The translations under genes were made by a program, and so were the position numbers. 64,000 bases of DNA, taken from NCBI GenBank assembly GCA_964007475.1, contig OZ023274.1, positions 97,039,322 to 97,103,321 on the forward strand, read 5' to 3'. The notes beneath the pieces are model-generated. The model saw only the letters and a list, made by a program, of their open reading frames with translations, searched no databases and was not told the origin of the DNA. Every line of letters starts with the position of its first letter. Position 1 is the first letter of the stretch. Of this stretch, positions 26,119 through 39,700 are shown one piece after another. The stretch is from Hybos culiciformis (Eukaryota > Arthropoda > Insecta > Diptera > Hybotidae).

Positions 26119-26529
26119 TGGCTCGATCACAGCTAATACCGCAAAGCAATTTTTGAAGGAATGTTCCGGTAACCTGTTCACAGCTAATTTTACCTGAAAG
26201 CAAAAAAATCAACTGCTTTTGTTTTTTTATAATATGATTGTGACAGAAAAATGCCGCAAAACAAAATTTCGATGCAAAAGAAACGCAGTGAAAAAGAAAC
26301 AAAAAAATTATTTTGTGATGTCAATTCTTTCAGGAGCAAAAAAAAAAAATAAATTCAGTTTTCTTACTTATTATGAAATAATTTTAAAAAATTCTTTTTA
26401 CAAAAAATCAATAAAATTAATATCTTCCGTTTTTTATAATTTTTATTTAAAATAAATAAGCAATAACGCAGAAAATCAGTTTTCACGGTAGCTCTTAATT
26501 GCTTTGCGGTATTAGCTGTGATCGAGCCA
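26119..26529. mobile_element. 411-bp MITE, TTA target site, family member 1
   Basis: Terminal inverted repeats: TGGCTCGATCACAGCTAATACCGCAAAGCAATT at the left, and AATTGCTTTGCGGTATTAGCTGTGATCGAGCCA at the right. TTA flanks both ends (26116-26118, 26530-26532), as in PIF/Harbinger elements. The interior aligns in inverse orientation with the element at 54431-54853, for example GAAGGAATGTTCCGGTAACC. Open frames inside are not transposase-like. Confidence 0.8.
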
Positions 26530-27698
26530 TTATAATATCTCAAATTGGAAGATCCAACTTAGAGCTAAGTACGTCCGATAATTTATAAGTATATAACTTT
26601 GTAAAATTGTTAAAAAAAAGAGTGGGAATAAAAGATACCTATAAATTTGAAAGCACTATAGACTAGAGTTGCATAAAACCAAAATAAAAAAGTTTCTTTC
26701 GCAAATCTAAAAAACTCTATCACGGTGTACATCCATCTGTATTGTGTATTTGAATGGTTGAATGAAACTAAAGTTTTACTTTCTTCAATAAGTTTTGTTA
26801 GAAAATTTTCTGCGGCCTGTTACTGTAATTTAACATAATGCAACAAATTTAATGTTTGTTAGAAAATATTTCCAATTGGTAGCGTTTTCCAACTTATCCT
26901 TACGTACATTAATATTGTTCAAAAAATTTCAATTCATAACTTTTAGGATTATTGAGGTATTATAGTTTGAATAGTTTTTAGGACACAAATTTATTGGCTT
27001 TATCTTAATTTAGGTAAATTTATTACTTTATTTTAACATTCAGACAAATTTATTATAGGTTTCAAATTATGCATTTGAATTCCTTAATATGTAAATATTG
27101 TTGGTTAGGAGAACTACATAGATAATGACAATTTTTTTTACAACATTTTCGTATTCGCATCATTTTTAAAAATTGTTATCCTTTTTTGACAATATGTAAA
27201 ATATGTGTGTACATAAAAATAAAATAGAAAATGTTGTGTAAAAAATTTCATGTAAAAAATTTTGTGACTATGGATTTAACAACTTTATAGAATGTTAAAA
27301 TATTATTTGAAAACTTTTGATTTTTGTGGTCCAAGGAATATACTACTGAATATCGTTGGATATACATTAAAAACATGATATATGTTCAAAAATTCTAATT
27401 ATATCGAACATTATAGATTTGATGTATATTTTTTAATCTAAATTTTTTGATGTTAAAAATAAAATAATGAAAGAATTTGAAACGACAATATTCTCTTCTT
27501 TAAAAGAGACTAAAATAATCTATGTATATAAGTTGTTATCGTAATGTATTTATGTGTGTACGTATATGTGTTTGCAATGTCCATAGTTCATCTTTGCATA
27601 AAATCAAATTTAATATTTCACTTGAAGGGAAATATCGGAAATTGTAAATAATATAACATTATGTATGCCAGTATGTGTTAACATTTATATATCGGATA

Positions 27699-28736
27699 CA
27701 CTCAAAGAAATAATGCAATCAAAACAACAAAAAATTGCTTCAATTTAAAGTGAGATTTCTTCGCATTGTCCCTACAGAGAATTATTCGATTTGAAAACAA
27801 ATGGTAGTTCATTTCAAAATCGAAAGCAGAAATTAGCAAGTATCTTTCGAAATGAAAACAAAATAATTCAAGTAAAAACAAAACAAAGTTCATTACCTCA
27901 AAACCAAAAACCTTTCAAATTCATCAGCAAAAACACCCCAAATACAAAAAAAAAAAATTGCTAGACTAAATTTTTTTTTAATTATTTATTTTTTTTTTAT
28001 ATTTTTTTTATTTTTTTATTAATTTTTTATTTATTTTATTTAATTTTTTTTTATTAATTTTTTTTTTATATTTTTTTTGATTTTTTTTTATTTTATTGAA
28101 TTTTTTTTATTTATTAAATTCTTTTATTTATTTTTTAAATTTTTTTATTTTTGTTTTATATTTTTTTTTTTTTTTTTTTAATTTTTTTTGTTTATTAAAT
28201 TTTTTAATTTATTTTTTTTTTAATTTTTTTTTATATTTTTTTTTAAATTTTTTTTAATAATTTTTTTTTATGCCCGCTTGTAGCTTCGAACCACTGTCCT
28301 AAACATTGCAATCCACCAATTCTGCCACTGAGCTATGAACTGAATTTACGACAATGTGTAAAATGGAAAATATAATAAAATGAATGAAAATAAAACAGGA
28401 CTTACTTCATTTCAATCTAAAGTTATTCATTTTATTTTATTGCAACTAAAAACATTAATTTGAAGAACATAGTTTCATTAATGCAAGGTAAAATGAAAGC
28501 AATTGCAATTCAAATGAAGTAATAATTTTTGTTTTGAAAGAAAATATTTGAAGTCCTAAAATAAGGACAGGTTTTCAGTCTTAAAATTGTCTGTAAAGTT
28601 GGTATTTCATTTTGGAACTTCATTCAGGATGTCTTCAAATAAAACAACAGATTTTGACTTCAAAAGTATCAATTACGGACAAAAATTGAAATGAAGTACA
28701 ATTGCTTTCGATTTTGATTGCATTTTTTTTTGAGTG
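27699..28736. mobile_element. 1.04-kb terminal-inverted-repeat element with T-rich core
   Basis: Left end CACTCAAAGAAATAATGCAATCAAAA; right end TTTTGATTGCATTTTTTTTTGAGTG. TA occurs on both sides (27697-27698, 28737-28738). Both halves repeat short AAATGAAGT/ACTTCATTT and TTGCAATT-like words, giving a partly foldback structure. A T-rich block with scattered A (about 27968-28270) and a tRNA-like segment (28271-28340) lie in the middle. No transposase was seen, so it is non-autonomous. The TA duplication fits Tc1/mariner-like elements, but the class is inferred. Confidence 0.65.
28271..28340 (-). ncRNA. tRNA-like relic (RNA polymerase III promoter boxes)
   Basis: On the minus strand, an A-box-like TAGCTCAGTGGCAG is followed about 30 bases later by a B-box-like GGTTCGAAGC. 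The end TACAAGCGGGCAT resembles an acceptor arm, but the matching 5' arm is absent, so it cannot fold as a complete tRNA. Likely a SINE head or tRNA pseudogene captured inside the surrounding transposon. Confidence 0.5.
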
Positions 28737-30492
28737 TATGTATGTTTATTAACACAATGTGTTTAAATAGAGGTATCTTATAGGTATAACTATATTTTTC
28801 TTGTATGTTCAGTCTTTTAATTAAACAAGTTAGGTTAACAATAATAATGCTACAACCGACATCGACAATATATAATATATATAATAAATCATAGTATACG
28901 ATCGTCATTCAAGTTTTGATATTTTTTGTCTTATTGTTTAAATGTGAAACATCTTCTTATCGCCATAGAAACATATCGCAATTTAATACTCTTTGTTGGT
29001 AGGATGAATCTTAGAAACTTTCTGGTTTTCTTTTAGGTATTTTTTTTTAATCTGGATATTATTTATTATTTAAATAAAAATGATTAAATAGTTTTCCTTA
29101 TTTATTTTTTATTTTATTTTTTTTCCAAAATATTAAATTTTTTTTACATTATTCTTGAACAAATTTACAATTCCTAATCTAAAAGCTATTCTTACAAATT
29201 TAATTTTATTTTAAAATAACAAAAACACATATTTTTCTATTTCTGGTTTTTCTATATATGGATTTTATACAATTACAAATTTTTATAAAATATACAGTAG
29301 TAGTTATGTATTCTTTAAATAAATTTTTATATTATTTATGTTCTCAAAAAATTTAATACCTACGCATATAGAATTATTTATACATTTTCGACCATTTCGA
29401 TTCCTGAAGATGATGATACAAAGTTTTAATTAAGTTTCATTATAGTTTTCTTGTAAACTAAATCAAAATATTTTTCTCGGATTTTAAATGTATAAATTAA
29501 AAAAAAAAACGTGAAAATTCTATAATACCGATAACAACGAAACGCAAATACTGTTGATCTATAGAAAATATTAATAAATTTAGAAAAGCCTCCCCCATGC
29601 TATGACTTATGGTAGTTCACCCCCCGTGATATTGTTTTGAAATACGCAATTTTATTGTTCATAACTCATCTTCAATTCTGATTAAACGACAAGCCAAGGT
29701 AGGTAATTTATTTTATTAAGAAAATTTATTTATTAAATTTTTTTTTTTTGTAATTTAATAACTCTAGGTAATTTAATGTTGTAAAGTAAAGAAATGTCGG
29801 TATAATATTAATACTTTACGATAAATATATATTAAATAAAGTGTCATAAATCTGAAACCTAAAATAATAAATTGGTTTTTCCAATTTTTTTTAAATTGAA
29901 AAACTTTTCAATGTTTTGATTTTATTAAAAAATTAACTTCTAAAAATAACTTTTTACACAATATACAACTACATATTGGTAATGTGATAATCAAAAATTT
30001 CGATTCTAAGAATAAATCATCAAAGTCTTTTGAAAAAAAAAATTAAATAAAAATTTTTAATATTTACCTAAACTCAATTATTTATTTCACTTTGAAGTAT
30101 ACTTTTTTCACAATCTGAAGTCTACAAAAAAAATCAAAGAAAGAGTCATTGTTCCTTTATCAACCAATTAGTAAATTGATAAAAAAAAATAGATTAATGT
30201 ATAGACTTGATTCACGAGGATGGTTACTGCAAATGATGTGAAATGAATTGAAAAAAAAAGAATGTCCATTAATTTTAAGATAATAATACTGCATTATTTT
30301 AAATTTATTCAAACCTTAAAGATATGTCTGTAAATTTAATGAAAATTTGAGGTTCGAAACTGTTAATTAAAGAAAAACAACTTTAACTACTGCCATTATC
30401 AAAGTCGATGTATTTTCCATAATATTGGTGTATTATTTTCTTTTCTTAAAAGCTTTTTCTCGATTATAAAACTGGAACGACTTAGTTTTAAG

Positions 30493-30978
30493 CAGGGCTG
30501 TGGAGTCGGAGTCGGAGTCGGAGTCGGTTGTGATTTTTGCTCGTTAAGAGTCGGAGTCGACAAAATAAAGCCGACTCCGACTCCGACTCCAAAACTATTA
30601 AATTTAAAGTATACTCGACCAAAACTTATTAAATTAAATAAATTAAATAAAACATTTTTATAATTATATTTCTATAATTAAATTTAACAAAGCAACAACC
30701 AACTGTCTGGCACAGAAATCCAATAAAAATATATTATCACGATTTTTGGCTTACCGGGAAAATAACGGGAAGTACCCTTTTATGTTTATATTAAAATTTA
30801 TGGCAATTTCTATTTTTTATAATTGTTGGTGCGGGTACAGAAAGTATAGTACATTGGTATCAGACAGAGAGTCAAAGTAGTCAAAGTAGGAGTCGGAGTC
30901 GGAGTCGCCAAAGAAAAAAATGAGGAGTCGGAGTCGGAGTTGGAGTCGGTAATTTTGTTGACTGACTCCACAGCCCTG
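30493..30978. mobile_element. 486-bp hAT-type MITE with GGAGTC subterminal repeats
   Basis: Ends are CAGGGCTGTGGAGTCGGAGT and its inverse ...ACTGACTCCACAGCCCTG. The exact 8-bp duplication GTTTTAAG flanks it (30485-30492 and 30979-30986). Runs of the GTCGGA hexamer occur near both ends and again around 30890-30950. An 8-bp duplication is the hallmark of hAT transposons. Non-coding, so it must be moved by a transposase encoded elsewhere. Confidence 0.85.
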
Positions 30979-31784
30979 GTTTTAAGAATATAATTTATAA
31001 TTTTTATCTTGCCTGATAGTTGGTACAGAAGTTCATAATTTGTTGCTTAATTTTTACGGTTCGTTAATAGCACATAGAACATAGAACAAAATTTCAAAAC
31101 ATAGAACAAAACTACAAGAAAATATTTTTCATTCGATAAATATCCGTAAAATAAAATCTTTTACCTGTTGTTTTACCTGAGGATATACATTGACTTTGTG
31201 GTTTGAGAATTAAATAACTCACATATGAAAAAATAGAATACTAAAAAGGTTTTAGACTTTTCTTTTTTTAAATTAAATTTATTATATTTTATTTTGTGTA
31301 TATTTAAGAAAAAATGAACTTTACCAAAATTACAATCAAATGGGGCACAAAATAAGGATTTTTATTCTTTAAATAAAAGAAAACTTTTTCTATTTATTGA
31401 ACATACAATACCAATACGTTAATATAGAAAATTTTGCTTTATTTATGAATAAACGTACTTAAAGGATGAACATTTTGTTGAATGGAAGTCTTTATGTTTA
31501 TATTTATGTTTATATTTCTATGTACAGTCTATGTAATAAAAAAAAAAAAAAAAAAAAAATAATATACCTTTAAATTTTGTGCTCCTTAAAAACAGGAAAA
31601 AACAAAACCAAATCATTTTACATTATTGAATTTATCTATTTTCAGTATAATTTGGTTTCTTCCTTTGGTTCCATATAAGCCGAATATTGTAATCGGGTAA
31701 AATGAAATGAAATACATATCAGAAATTATTTCCGAATAATAAGATTTATAAATTTTATTATTTCACTTCTTACAAGTCACAATA

Positions 31785-31828
31785 TATGAGACTAATATTG
31801 TGACTTGTATGAAGTGAACATGAGAAAT
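31785..31828. repeat. short hairpin
   Basis: TACAAGTCACAATAT pairs with ATATTGTGACTTGTA around a short loop, with TTCACTTCT and GAAGTGAA extending the stem imperfectly. AT-rich surroundings; function unknown. Confidence 0.6.
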
Positions 31829-31904
31829 TTTTATTTTTCTAAAAACTGTCCAAAGAATGAACCATTAAATCTCAAATATTTGGAAAAAAAGATTTGAAAA
31901 GGTT

Positions 31905-32325
31905 AATTATTGGAGGATGACACTATTTGAAAGTGTCATAACCTAAATTTATGTTCCGAGACATATTTATAAAATTTCAGAAATATGGTTCATGTCGTTT
32001 TAATCCTTTATTTTTTGAAACTTTATAAAGTGACTTTTAAGGTAAAAATCGGTAAAAAAAAGTAATATAAAAGGACGAAAAATAAGCGGTCCTTCTTTAC
32101 ATTATTTCAATTCAATTTTTAGAACTAAATAAGTCACATAACGTTAATCTAAAAAGTCAAAGAATTCTTTGAAAATATCATAACCTTAATTCATGTTCAG
32201 ACTTTTGAGATTAAATCGTTCTTAAAATTATGTTGTATTCATCGAAAGAGTCATATATAAAATAAATTTAGGTTATGATTCCTTGAAAGCCAAAATTTAT
32301 ATTACAGATTCAGTCATCCTCCCAT
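31905..32325. mobile_element. probable MITE with GGAGGATGAC ends
   Basis: TATTGGAGGATGAC at the left is mirrored by GTCATCCTCCCATAAT at the right. Just inside, CATAACCTAAATTTAT is mirrored by ATAAATTTAGGTTATG. No clear target-site duplication, so ends and class are approximate. Confidence 0.5.
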
Positions 32326-33574
32326 AATACCAGTATGTATGTATATTTATGTGTACAATTATATAGTACGCTTATAAAAAAATTTAAATTTATTATTATT
32401 TTTGAAATAAAAGTGTAAAATATTTAAAAATTTATAAGTTTTTTTTTGAAACACTTTTACTTATATAATTATTTTTAATGGAAAGAAAATTACAGTGGAA
32501 AGAAAATGAGCCTAATTTTTCCAAGGTAATTTTAATTTTTATGTCTCTTAAAAATTTAAAAGTAGGTATATACACAATAATTATTATAAAGTAAATATAT
32601 AGTATGAAAGGTTTCCATCTCTATAATTTCTATAAAAATAAAATTAATTCTGTTTTTCATTTTATTTTTAGAATTATTTATAATAAGGAAGCTTTATGAT
32701 GGTTACGAAATGAATGTATATATTATATATATATGTACTAAGTACTACCATGTACTATGTATAGTATAAAAAAAAACATAAATATTTACATTATTTTATA
32801 TAATTTATCAAAATTTAACGTTAAAAAGTAAAAAAAATTTATTGTAACAGAAACATTATAGAAGAAATATATAAATTTAAATACCTTTGCTTAATATTAT
32901 ATTTAAGTGTAATCTTAATTTTATTTCTAATTAAATTTAATCATTTTAATGAATATTATTATTATTATAGGAAATTCTTTTAAGAATAAAAAATTAAATT
33001 TTATTAATATTATTATATACGAATTTAAAAAAGAATTCGAAGCGTTTTAAAAATTAAATAAGGTGTGATAATTTATACTTGGGGAAATAGATTTATAATT
33101 AAATTTTTTTTTCAAGGAACTTAAGAGAATGAAGATATTGAAACGAAATAAAAGATATACCTAAATGTTATAAAAACAATATTAACAAATAAATACAAAC
33201 TAGGCGGTAAAAATTTAAATACAAAGTATTTGAATTTAAAAATTAATCAATTCTTTTTGAGAAAAGTATATTTGTGTGCATATAAGAGGACTTCTGCAGT
33301 TTACGATTTCTAATCTTTTACAGTATTCAACAATTATGTAGTTCAATGATAAATATTTGTTTGAAATATTAGTAAGAAAAAAAAAAACTGAGAACGCTTT
33401 GAGTTATTGTGTAAGTTTTAGCATCGTGAAAATATTTTGATAATATTATGATTATCTAGACTAGAGACTAACTGTTATCGTCGTCAAGTTCTTAAAAAAA
33501 AAAAAAAAAAATTGTTAATTCTAACAGTCTCTTGAAGATCGATTTGATGACCATGATACTCGAAGTTTTTTTCG

Positions 33575-33778
33575 TCAAGGTGACGAATTTTTTTTATTTG
33601 TTGTTACTGTTGTTTCTGTTGTTGCTGTTGTCGCTGTTGTCGATGTTATTGGTGCCGAATCTGGTGGTGTAATTGTTATTTTAGTTGAGCAGTTGTTTAA
33701 CATTGGAGTCGTAGTCGAATGACCATTACCACAATTATCAATAAATGTTGTTTGCATTGTCTTTAAATTTAATAAATT
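33575..33778 (-). CDS. GPCR exon 10: Thr-rich C-terminal tail
   Basis: Acceptor AAACAG precedes AAT in phase 0. It encodes NLLNLKTMQTTFIDNC and then a tail of ACN codons (TSTTATTATTETTVTT) ending NKKNSSP and TGA. The Thr run is low-complexity. It may offer phosphorylation sites for arrestin recruitment, but that is inference. An alternative is that a different terminal exon is used. Confidence 0.7.
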   Translation of the reverse strand, partial: NLLNLKTMQTTFIDNCGNGHSTTTPMLNNCSTKITITPPDSAPITSTTATTATTETTVTTNKKNSSP

Positions 33779-36700
33779 CTGTTTAAAAAATGAATATTGC
33801 AATTTCAATTCTACATTGTAATGTTAGTTTTCTTCAAATCTGCTTATTTATTATTACTATAAAAGTTATAAGAGTTTTTTTTTTTTATTTTTTGTTTCTC
33901 CTACAAAGAATTCTAAAGATAATGGCTAAACCTGTTTTTAACGAAATGTCCTCACATTATATAAAATTTAATAATAAAGACGTATAAATATCATACGTTG
34001 TTTCATTTCTCAGCAGACGATATTATCTGCACATACTTGGCCAATGAATTAGAGAAGTATTTAATTAGGAAAAATAAGGAATAAGGAATGTTCACTTTTG
34101 ATGAACTTTACATTGTAAAATTTTATTTCGACAGAAGAATAGAATCAATGAAAAATGCAAAATCAATGAAACATGTATTAAGATTATGGCATTTAGTAAA
34201 AATTTTTAAAATAAATTGATTTTCGACATTTTTGTTCTTTTTCTATTATTCAAGAAAATTAACACTAAAATCAAGATCAAGGATAAGGCATATTTCGATC
34301 AAAAATGATGTGAATTAAAACAATAGAATGTTTAGAAGAGGAGGAAGCAATAGGCATAGTGCTTTAATGTCGAAAATTCTAAAATTAATGTTTTGCTGTC
34401 AAAATTATAATTCAATATGGTGTCTACACGTTTCGGGGGGCAGACAGTTGCCCAAATGACATTTGACAATCTCTGACATTTGCCCACGGACATTTGACAA
34501 TCTGAAATTTGCCAATCCGATATTTGAGTCCCCCGTTCTATTTCACACTTTTTTCAAATTGAAACAAATTTATTTCCAACTTTATAGGTAAATTTTTTCA
34601 AAAAAAAAAAGTTTTTTCTAGCTGAGTATAAGTTGTGTTAAAATAAAAAACTGGTCAAATGTCAGATTGACAAATGTCCGTGGGCAAATATCAAATGTCA
34701 TTTGGGCAAATGTCCGGGAATCCACGTTTCATATATGGGTAAGAAACTAAGGAATAAAATTAGTATCATCATACATTACCTGTCGCGATACATCACGTAC
34801 ACTTGTTAATTGATAATTACTTCTTGAGCTTGGACTAACATTATGAAGTCTTGATGGTGGATTACTGTGATTAAGTGAACGATCTTCTACTCTTACTCTT
34901 GCACAACGACATTTTTCTAATGCATTACGGAATTCTCGACGAAATTTACCTTAATTAAAAGAAAATTATAATTAATTAATAATAAACATAATGGTTAATA
35001 ATCAGTTCTACAGGTATGTTCTATTATTAAGTAAAAAATAAAAATAAATGGCTATGGTAAGCAACATTCTTGAAAATTGTGTAGAATATATTCACTTTGA
35101 ATTTTTTCTTTCAATCAATTTTATATACTTGTATCTTATATATAGTACTATAATACTGATACAAAGATTATGCTTATTTTATACAAGTAATTTTTTTTTG
35201 AAAAAAAAAGGTTTATTTTTTATTAAATTTGATTCAAAATTTTATGAACATGTAGTTGAAGAGCCTAAAGCAATATATTACAAAGGTCCATTTGTCAACT
35301 ATGCAAAAACACATTTATTTATATATAGGTATATATATTTTAAACATTATAACTTGCTTTTGAACATATTTCAGAAATAAATCATCACTCTGGAAAATTT
35401 TTTTTTTAAATTATTCAAGAGTAAAAAGAATCCCTTTTGAATGAAAATATTATTTTTTTTAACAGAAAATTATGTTCTTATGTTATGCTTTTGATTAATA
35501 TTGTATCAAGAAAGAAAAAAATTAATAAAAATAATAACACTAAATTTTAAATTCATTAACTCTAACTTTGTTGTTCATTTTAATAATAATTATAATTAAA
35601 ATTTTCATCAGTGTTTATTCAAAAATTTAGTACAACGAACAATATAATTGAAATTTCTGATTAAACAAAAAAAATTTTACACGTACATAATTTTATTATT
35701 TTTTAATTTTCTTAGAAATTAGGCATAATTATGAAAGTTTTTTTGTCAATGTTTTTGAATTATGTGATGGATGATGTATAAATAAAATTAACGACTTAAC
35801 ATTTGAAGGCATCATCATGTGAATTAACAACGGAAAAATATACATAATTAGAAGAATTACAGTGAAATGAAATTTTAATTAACATAATATATATTACATT
35901 TTTATAATGGAATTTTCGCTTATTGGATTTAAGGAAGTTTTTTTTTTCACTTTAGCAATATGAATTTGTTTATAATTGTTTTTCATTTTTAAGATTTCAT
36001 TATTTTTACAATAGATTACCTTCTAGATTAATATTTATGCTATAATTATAATTTTTTTTTAATTATCCGATAATTCATAATATCCATAATTCTATACAAT
36101 CTACTTATGTACTTATGTAACGATACCAACCTAACACAGAAATTTAAAAAAAAATCTAACTCGCGATAGGAGATCGACAAATAATCCCTAACTGTTGACT
36201 GTAAGAACTTAAATTCAAGTATTCTCTTTGTTATATAAAATTATATAAAATTTTAATTTATACGATTTTATTATTTAAACATGTATCTTGGACTGATTCC
36301 TTAGTACTGCCCCCCTATGAAGATAGATTAAAATTATGATAAATATGGTATCATTAAAGAAAATACGTGAAGTAGCTGATATCATTTTTATATTGCAATC
36401 CCTGAACAAGAAAATTAACTCTTCATTCATCTCCCAACAGATTAATTTCCGATCCATCCCCAGACTTCGTAACACGAATTTGTTTACAACTAAAAACCAC
36501 AGAACAAATTACGGACAACACGAAGATATTAAAAGAATGCTTACGATATGTAATAGGTACAAACACATTATAGATTTTTCCTTGACAAAGGATAGTTTAA
36601 AAATAAAATTAAATTTAAACAAATTAACGTTTTAAGAATTAAGATTTTTTTTGTAATAGTTTGAATTAAACGAAATAATAAATAAAAAATAAAAAAAGTA

Positions 36701-39700
36701 GAAAATAAAACTCAAGACAGTGCGTCAAATATCAGTTGCAAAATTTGCCTTAAATTACATCATGTAATTTTTGCTTTAAATTACATCATGTAATAAAAAA
36801 TACAATGAAATTAAACCATAAATTTGATATATACTAACCACTCATAAAATTATAGATGATTGGATTTATCGCACTGTTAGCATAACACAGCCAATGTGAT
36901 AATAATGAAAATATGCTTGTAAATTCGTTGGATGTTAATACATTTGCATATCTAAAATTATATAACATTTGTATACATAAATACAAAATAATATATATGT
37001 GTATATGCATTAATATTATTAATAAAAATATATATATATATACAATATTTTTATTTTTTTCCCATCTACTCAAAAATTTATAGACTTTAAATGGTAAATA
37101 CAAAATGTATTTTATATGATAAATTTTTATTGAAATTAGAATTATATAAAAAAAAAAATCTTGAAAGATGAAATTTTTTTTACTTAAAAAAATAAATAAA
37201 TTTTCATAAAAGTCTATTACTTTCTTATCCTTGATTTTTTTTAAATAAGTATGTAAATATATTTTTTGCCGAAATCAGCATAATTTTTTTTGGGAGTCTG
37301 GGAAATCTCTTCTGACATAATATTATGTGTATGTTTATTTAAAAAAAAAAAAAAAAATGTAAATAATATGTGAATAAATTTTTATACTAATGCCCTATAT
37401 TATATTTTAATGTCCTATGTGTTATACAAAATAAAATAATATACTTAATATTGAGCAAAAAAAAAAAAAAAATCAATTTTCTTACCACTTTGGTTTTGGA
37501 GTGTAAAAATCGAATTTTCTAAAGGAATATGAAATGTCAATTTACAAGAATGTTCTTTTTTTTTCTTCTTCTAATTTTAGTATAAATTGTATATATTATT
37601 ACATCTCCTAGAGATCCTGGAAGTGCTTCTTTGTATAAAGACAAAACAAAAGCACATAACAAACTTTTTGGTTATACGAAAACTCAAAATTAATGTTATT
37701 TTCTACATAATATATTTTTTGAATACGAACTTCGTTATTTATTCAAGCAAAATTAATTCTCATGATATGGTGTAATACATAGTATAAGGAAAATATGAAA
37801 ATTATAGAAACTCAAGAATTTAAATTAAAAACGTAGCGAAATTTGAGATCAGGGTTTGCAGAAACTCCGCTTGATTTAATTAGCATATTATGAATCTTAA
37901 ATATACATTTAATTTTTCGTATAAGGATAGCAAAAATAGAGAAGGATGTAATATGATAAAACTTTGACACACTATCTAATTATTAACATATTAAAATTAT
38001 AGAAACTAATCAAAATTGTATTAATTTTATTTATGTTGTAAAATGGTATTGACAATAGTAAAAATGGATATAAAATTTTTTTTAAAAATATTTTCAAATA
38101 TAGACATATAATACATCTCATTATCTAAATTCAACTACATATACGTAACACAAAAATGATAAAAATTTGTATTTATTATACATATTTCAACATTTCCTAA
38201 CTACTTTCACTGAATTTTTATGAGACATAAAATTCGTGATGACATCAACTGAATAAATTTCTGGCAAAAAAAAAAGAGCAAAAAACTAAAATAAAAATTT
38301 TTTTAACCAAAAAATATGTGTGTTATGTTGATGTTTACCTGAATTTTTAGGAAAAAGATATTTATTTAAATTCCTTTTTATGTAATTTTTTTTAAAATAA
38401 CACATATTTTCTTTTCCTTGGTATTAACCAAATTATTTAAGATATTAGTATACATACTTATGTTTATATACTAATTGTATGTTTAAATTTTATTTTTTTG
38501 TTCATATTTTATGATTTGAATAAAAAAAATATTTCGATAGGGGATAAAAGCTTTATTATTTTTTGATGCAAGTGGAGTAGAAAGCATTAATAGTACTATC
38601 TTAAGCGTTTCCATGATATATTTGTGCAAATATTTTAAATGTATAGATAAATTCTTTAAATTTGTTTTATAATATAAGATGATGTACATATTATATATAT
38701 CATACGGGACCAATCGACACCATATTTGGACCATATGTTAATTAAGATAAAATAATATTTTTATATATTAAGGTTACATATAGTTTTCTAGTGTAAAGAA
38801 CACAAAAAAAATTATTTTATTATAGACTTCTTTTGACTAATTTTCCCTTATTCATTATCTCCCATTACTATTACAAAAAAAAAAGTAATTATTTCATTAT
38901 TTCATTAGTATTAATTTATGTCTATACGACCATAATTACGATAAAATTATGTTAAAAAAAAAACACATGTGTACATTATCTAATTTATGTATAATTATAT
39001 ACATTTTATTTACGTACCTTAATAAATTAAATAAATGAACTGGAAAATATGAAATTGCAAACATAATTACAACAGAGACTAACATTTTTGCTGCTTTACG
39101 TCTGGCTCGTAATTGACCCATTGTACTTGCATTCGATGCTTGAGGCATTTGTGATCCCCTAGAATCTGTATTATAAATTTATAAGATATATATTAAGTAA
39201 ATTTAAATAACATTATTGTGTAAAGATAAGTGTGCAGGTACGTGATAATTAAGAAGCAAAAAATAACATAAAATTCATAATCTTAAATATGAATTTCAAT
39301 TCTTATTCAATTTATTTCACCTTTTCTAGAATTTATTTTATGATAAAAAAAATGTATATACATATATTAAAACAAACAACTTTTTTTGGGGGAATTAAAT
39401 TTTTTATGATATTGAAATCTTAGTAGAAATTAAATGATTTCTTTGATAGGACTTTGAGAGAAAAATCTTATTTTTCGAGATGTTGAAAAGCATGCACTCG
39501 AGGAAAAACATGATCTGTTTTTATTGCGCAAATTAATAAAAATATTATACATATCCAGATAAAATTTATGAATATACATTTAACTTTTATTACTTTTGAA
39601 TAATTATTTATCTTTACTTATATGAATTAAAATTTTTCATGGATTTTTACTATATTTGCTATAAAAATTTATTTGAGATAAAAAATTAATTAAATAATTT

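Larger units (their letters stand above)
17129..33574. other. long gene-poor region
   Basis: No gene could be supported on either strand. Open frames here are short and A/T-driven. It holds a two-copy 62-bp repeat (17861-17985), one weak candidate exon (21142-21241), and mobile elements at 26119-26529, 27699-28736, 30493-30978 and about 31905-32325. A G/C-richer stretch at about 23100-23420 is probably a degraded repeat but was not identified. Confidence 0.6.

Noticed and set aside
26108..26455. Open frames on both strands at 26.1-26.5 kb
   Set aside because: They lie within a MITE and its inverted repeats and show no protein-like conservation with the other copy.
28271..28340. Functional tRNA gene
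   Set aside because: Only the internal promoter boxes are recognisable; the acceptor arm does not pair, so it is a relic at most.
35048..35380. 110-codon plus-strand frame in receptor intron 8
   Set aside because: Composition-driven (Ile, Phe, Tyr, Leu) with no motif, antisense to the receptor.
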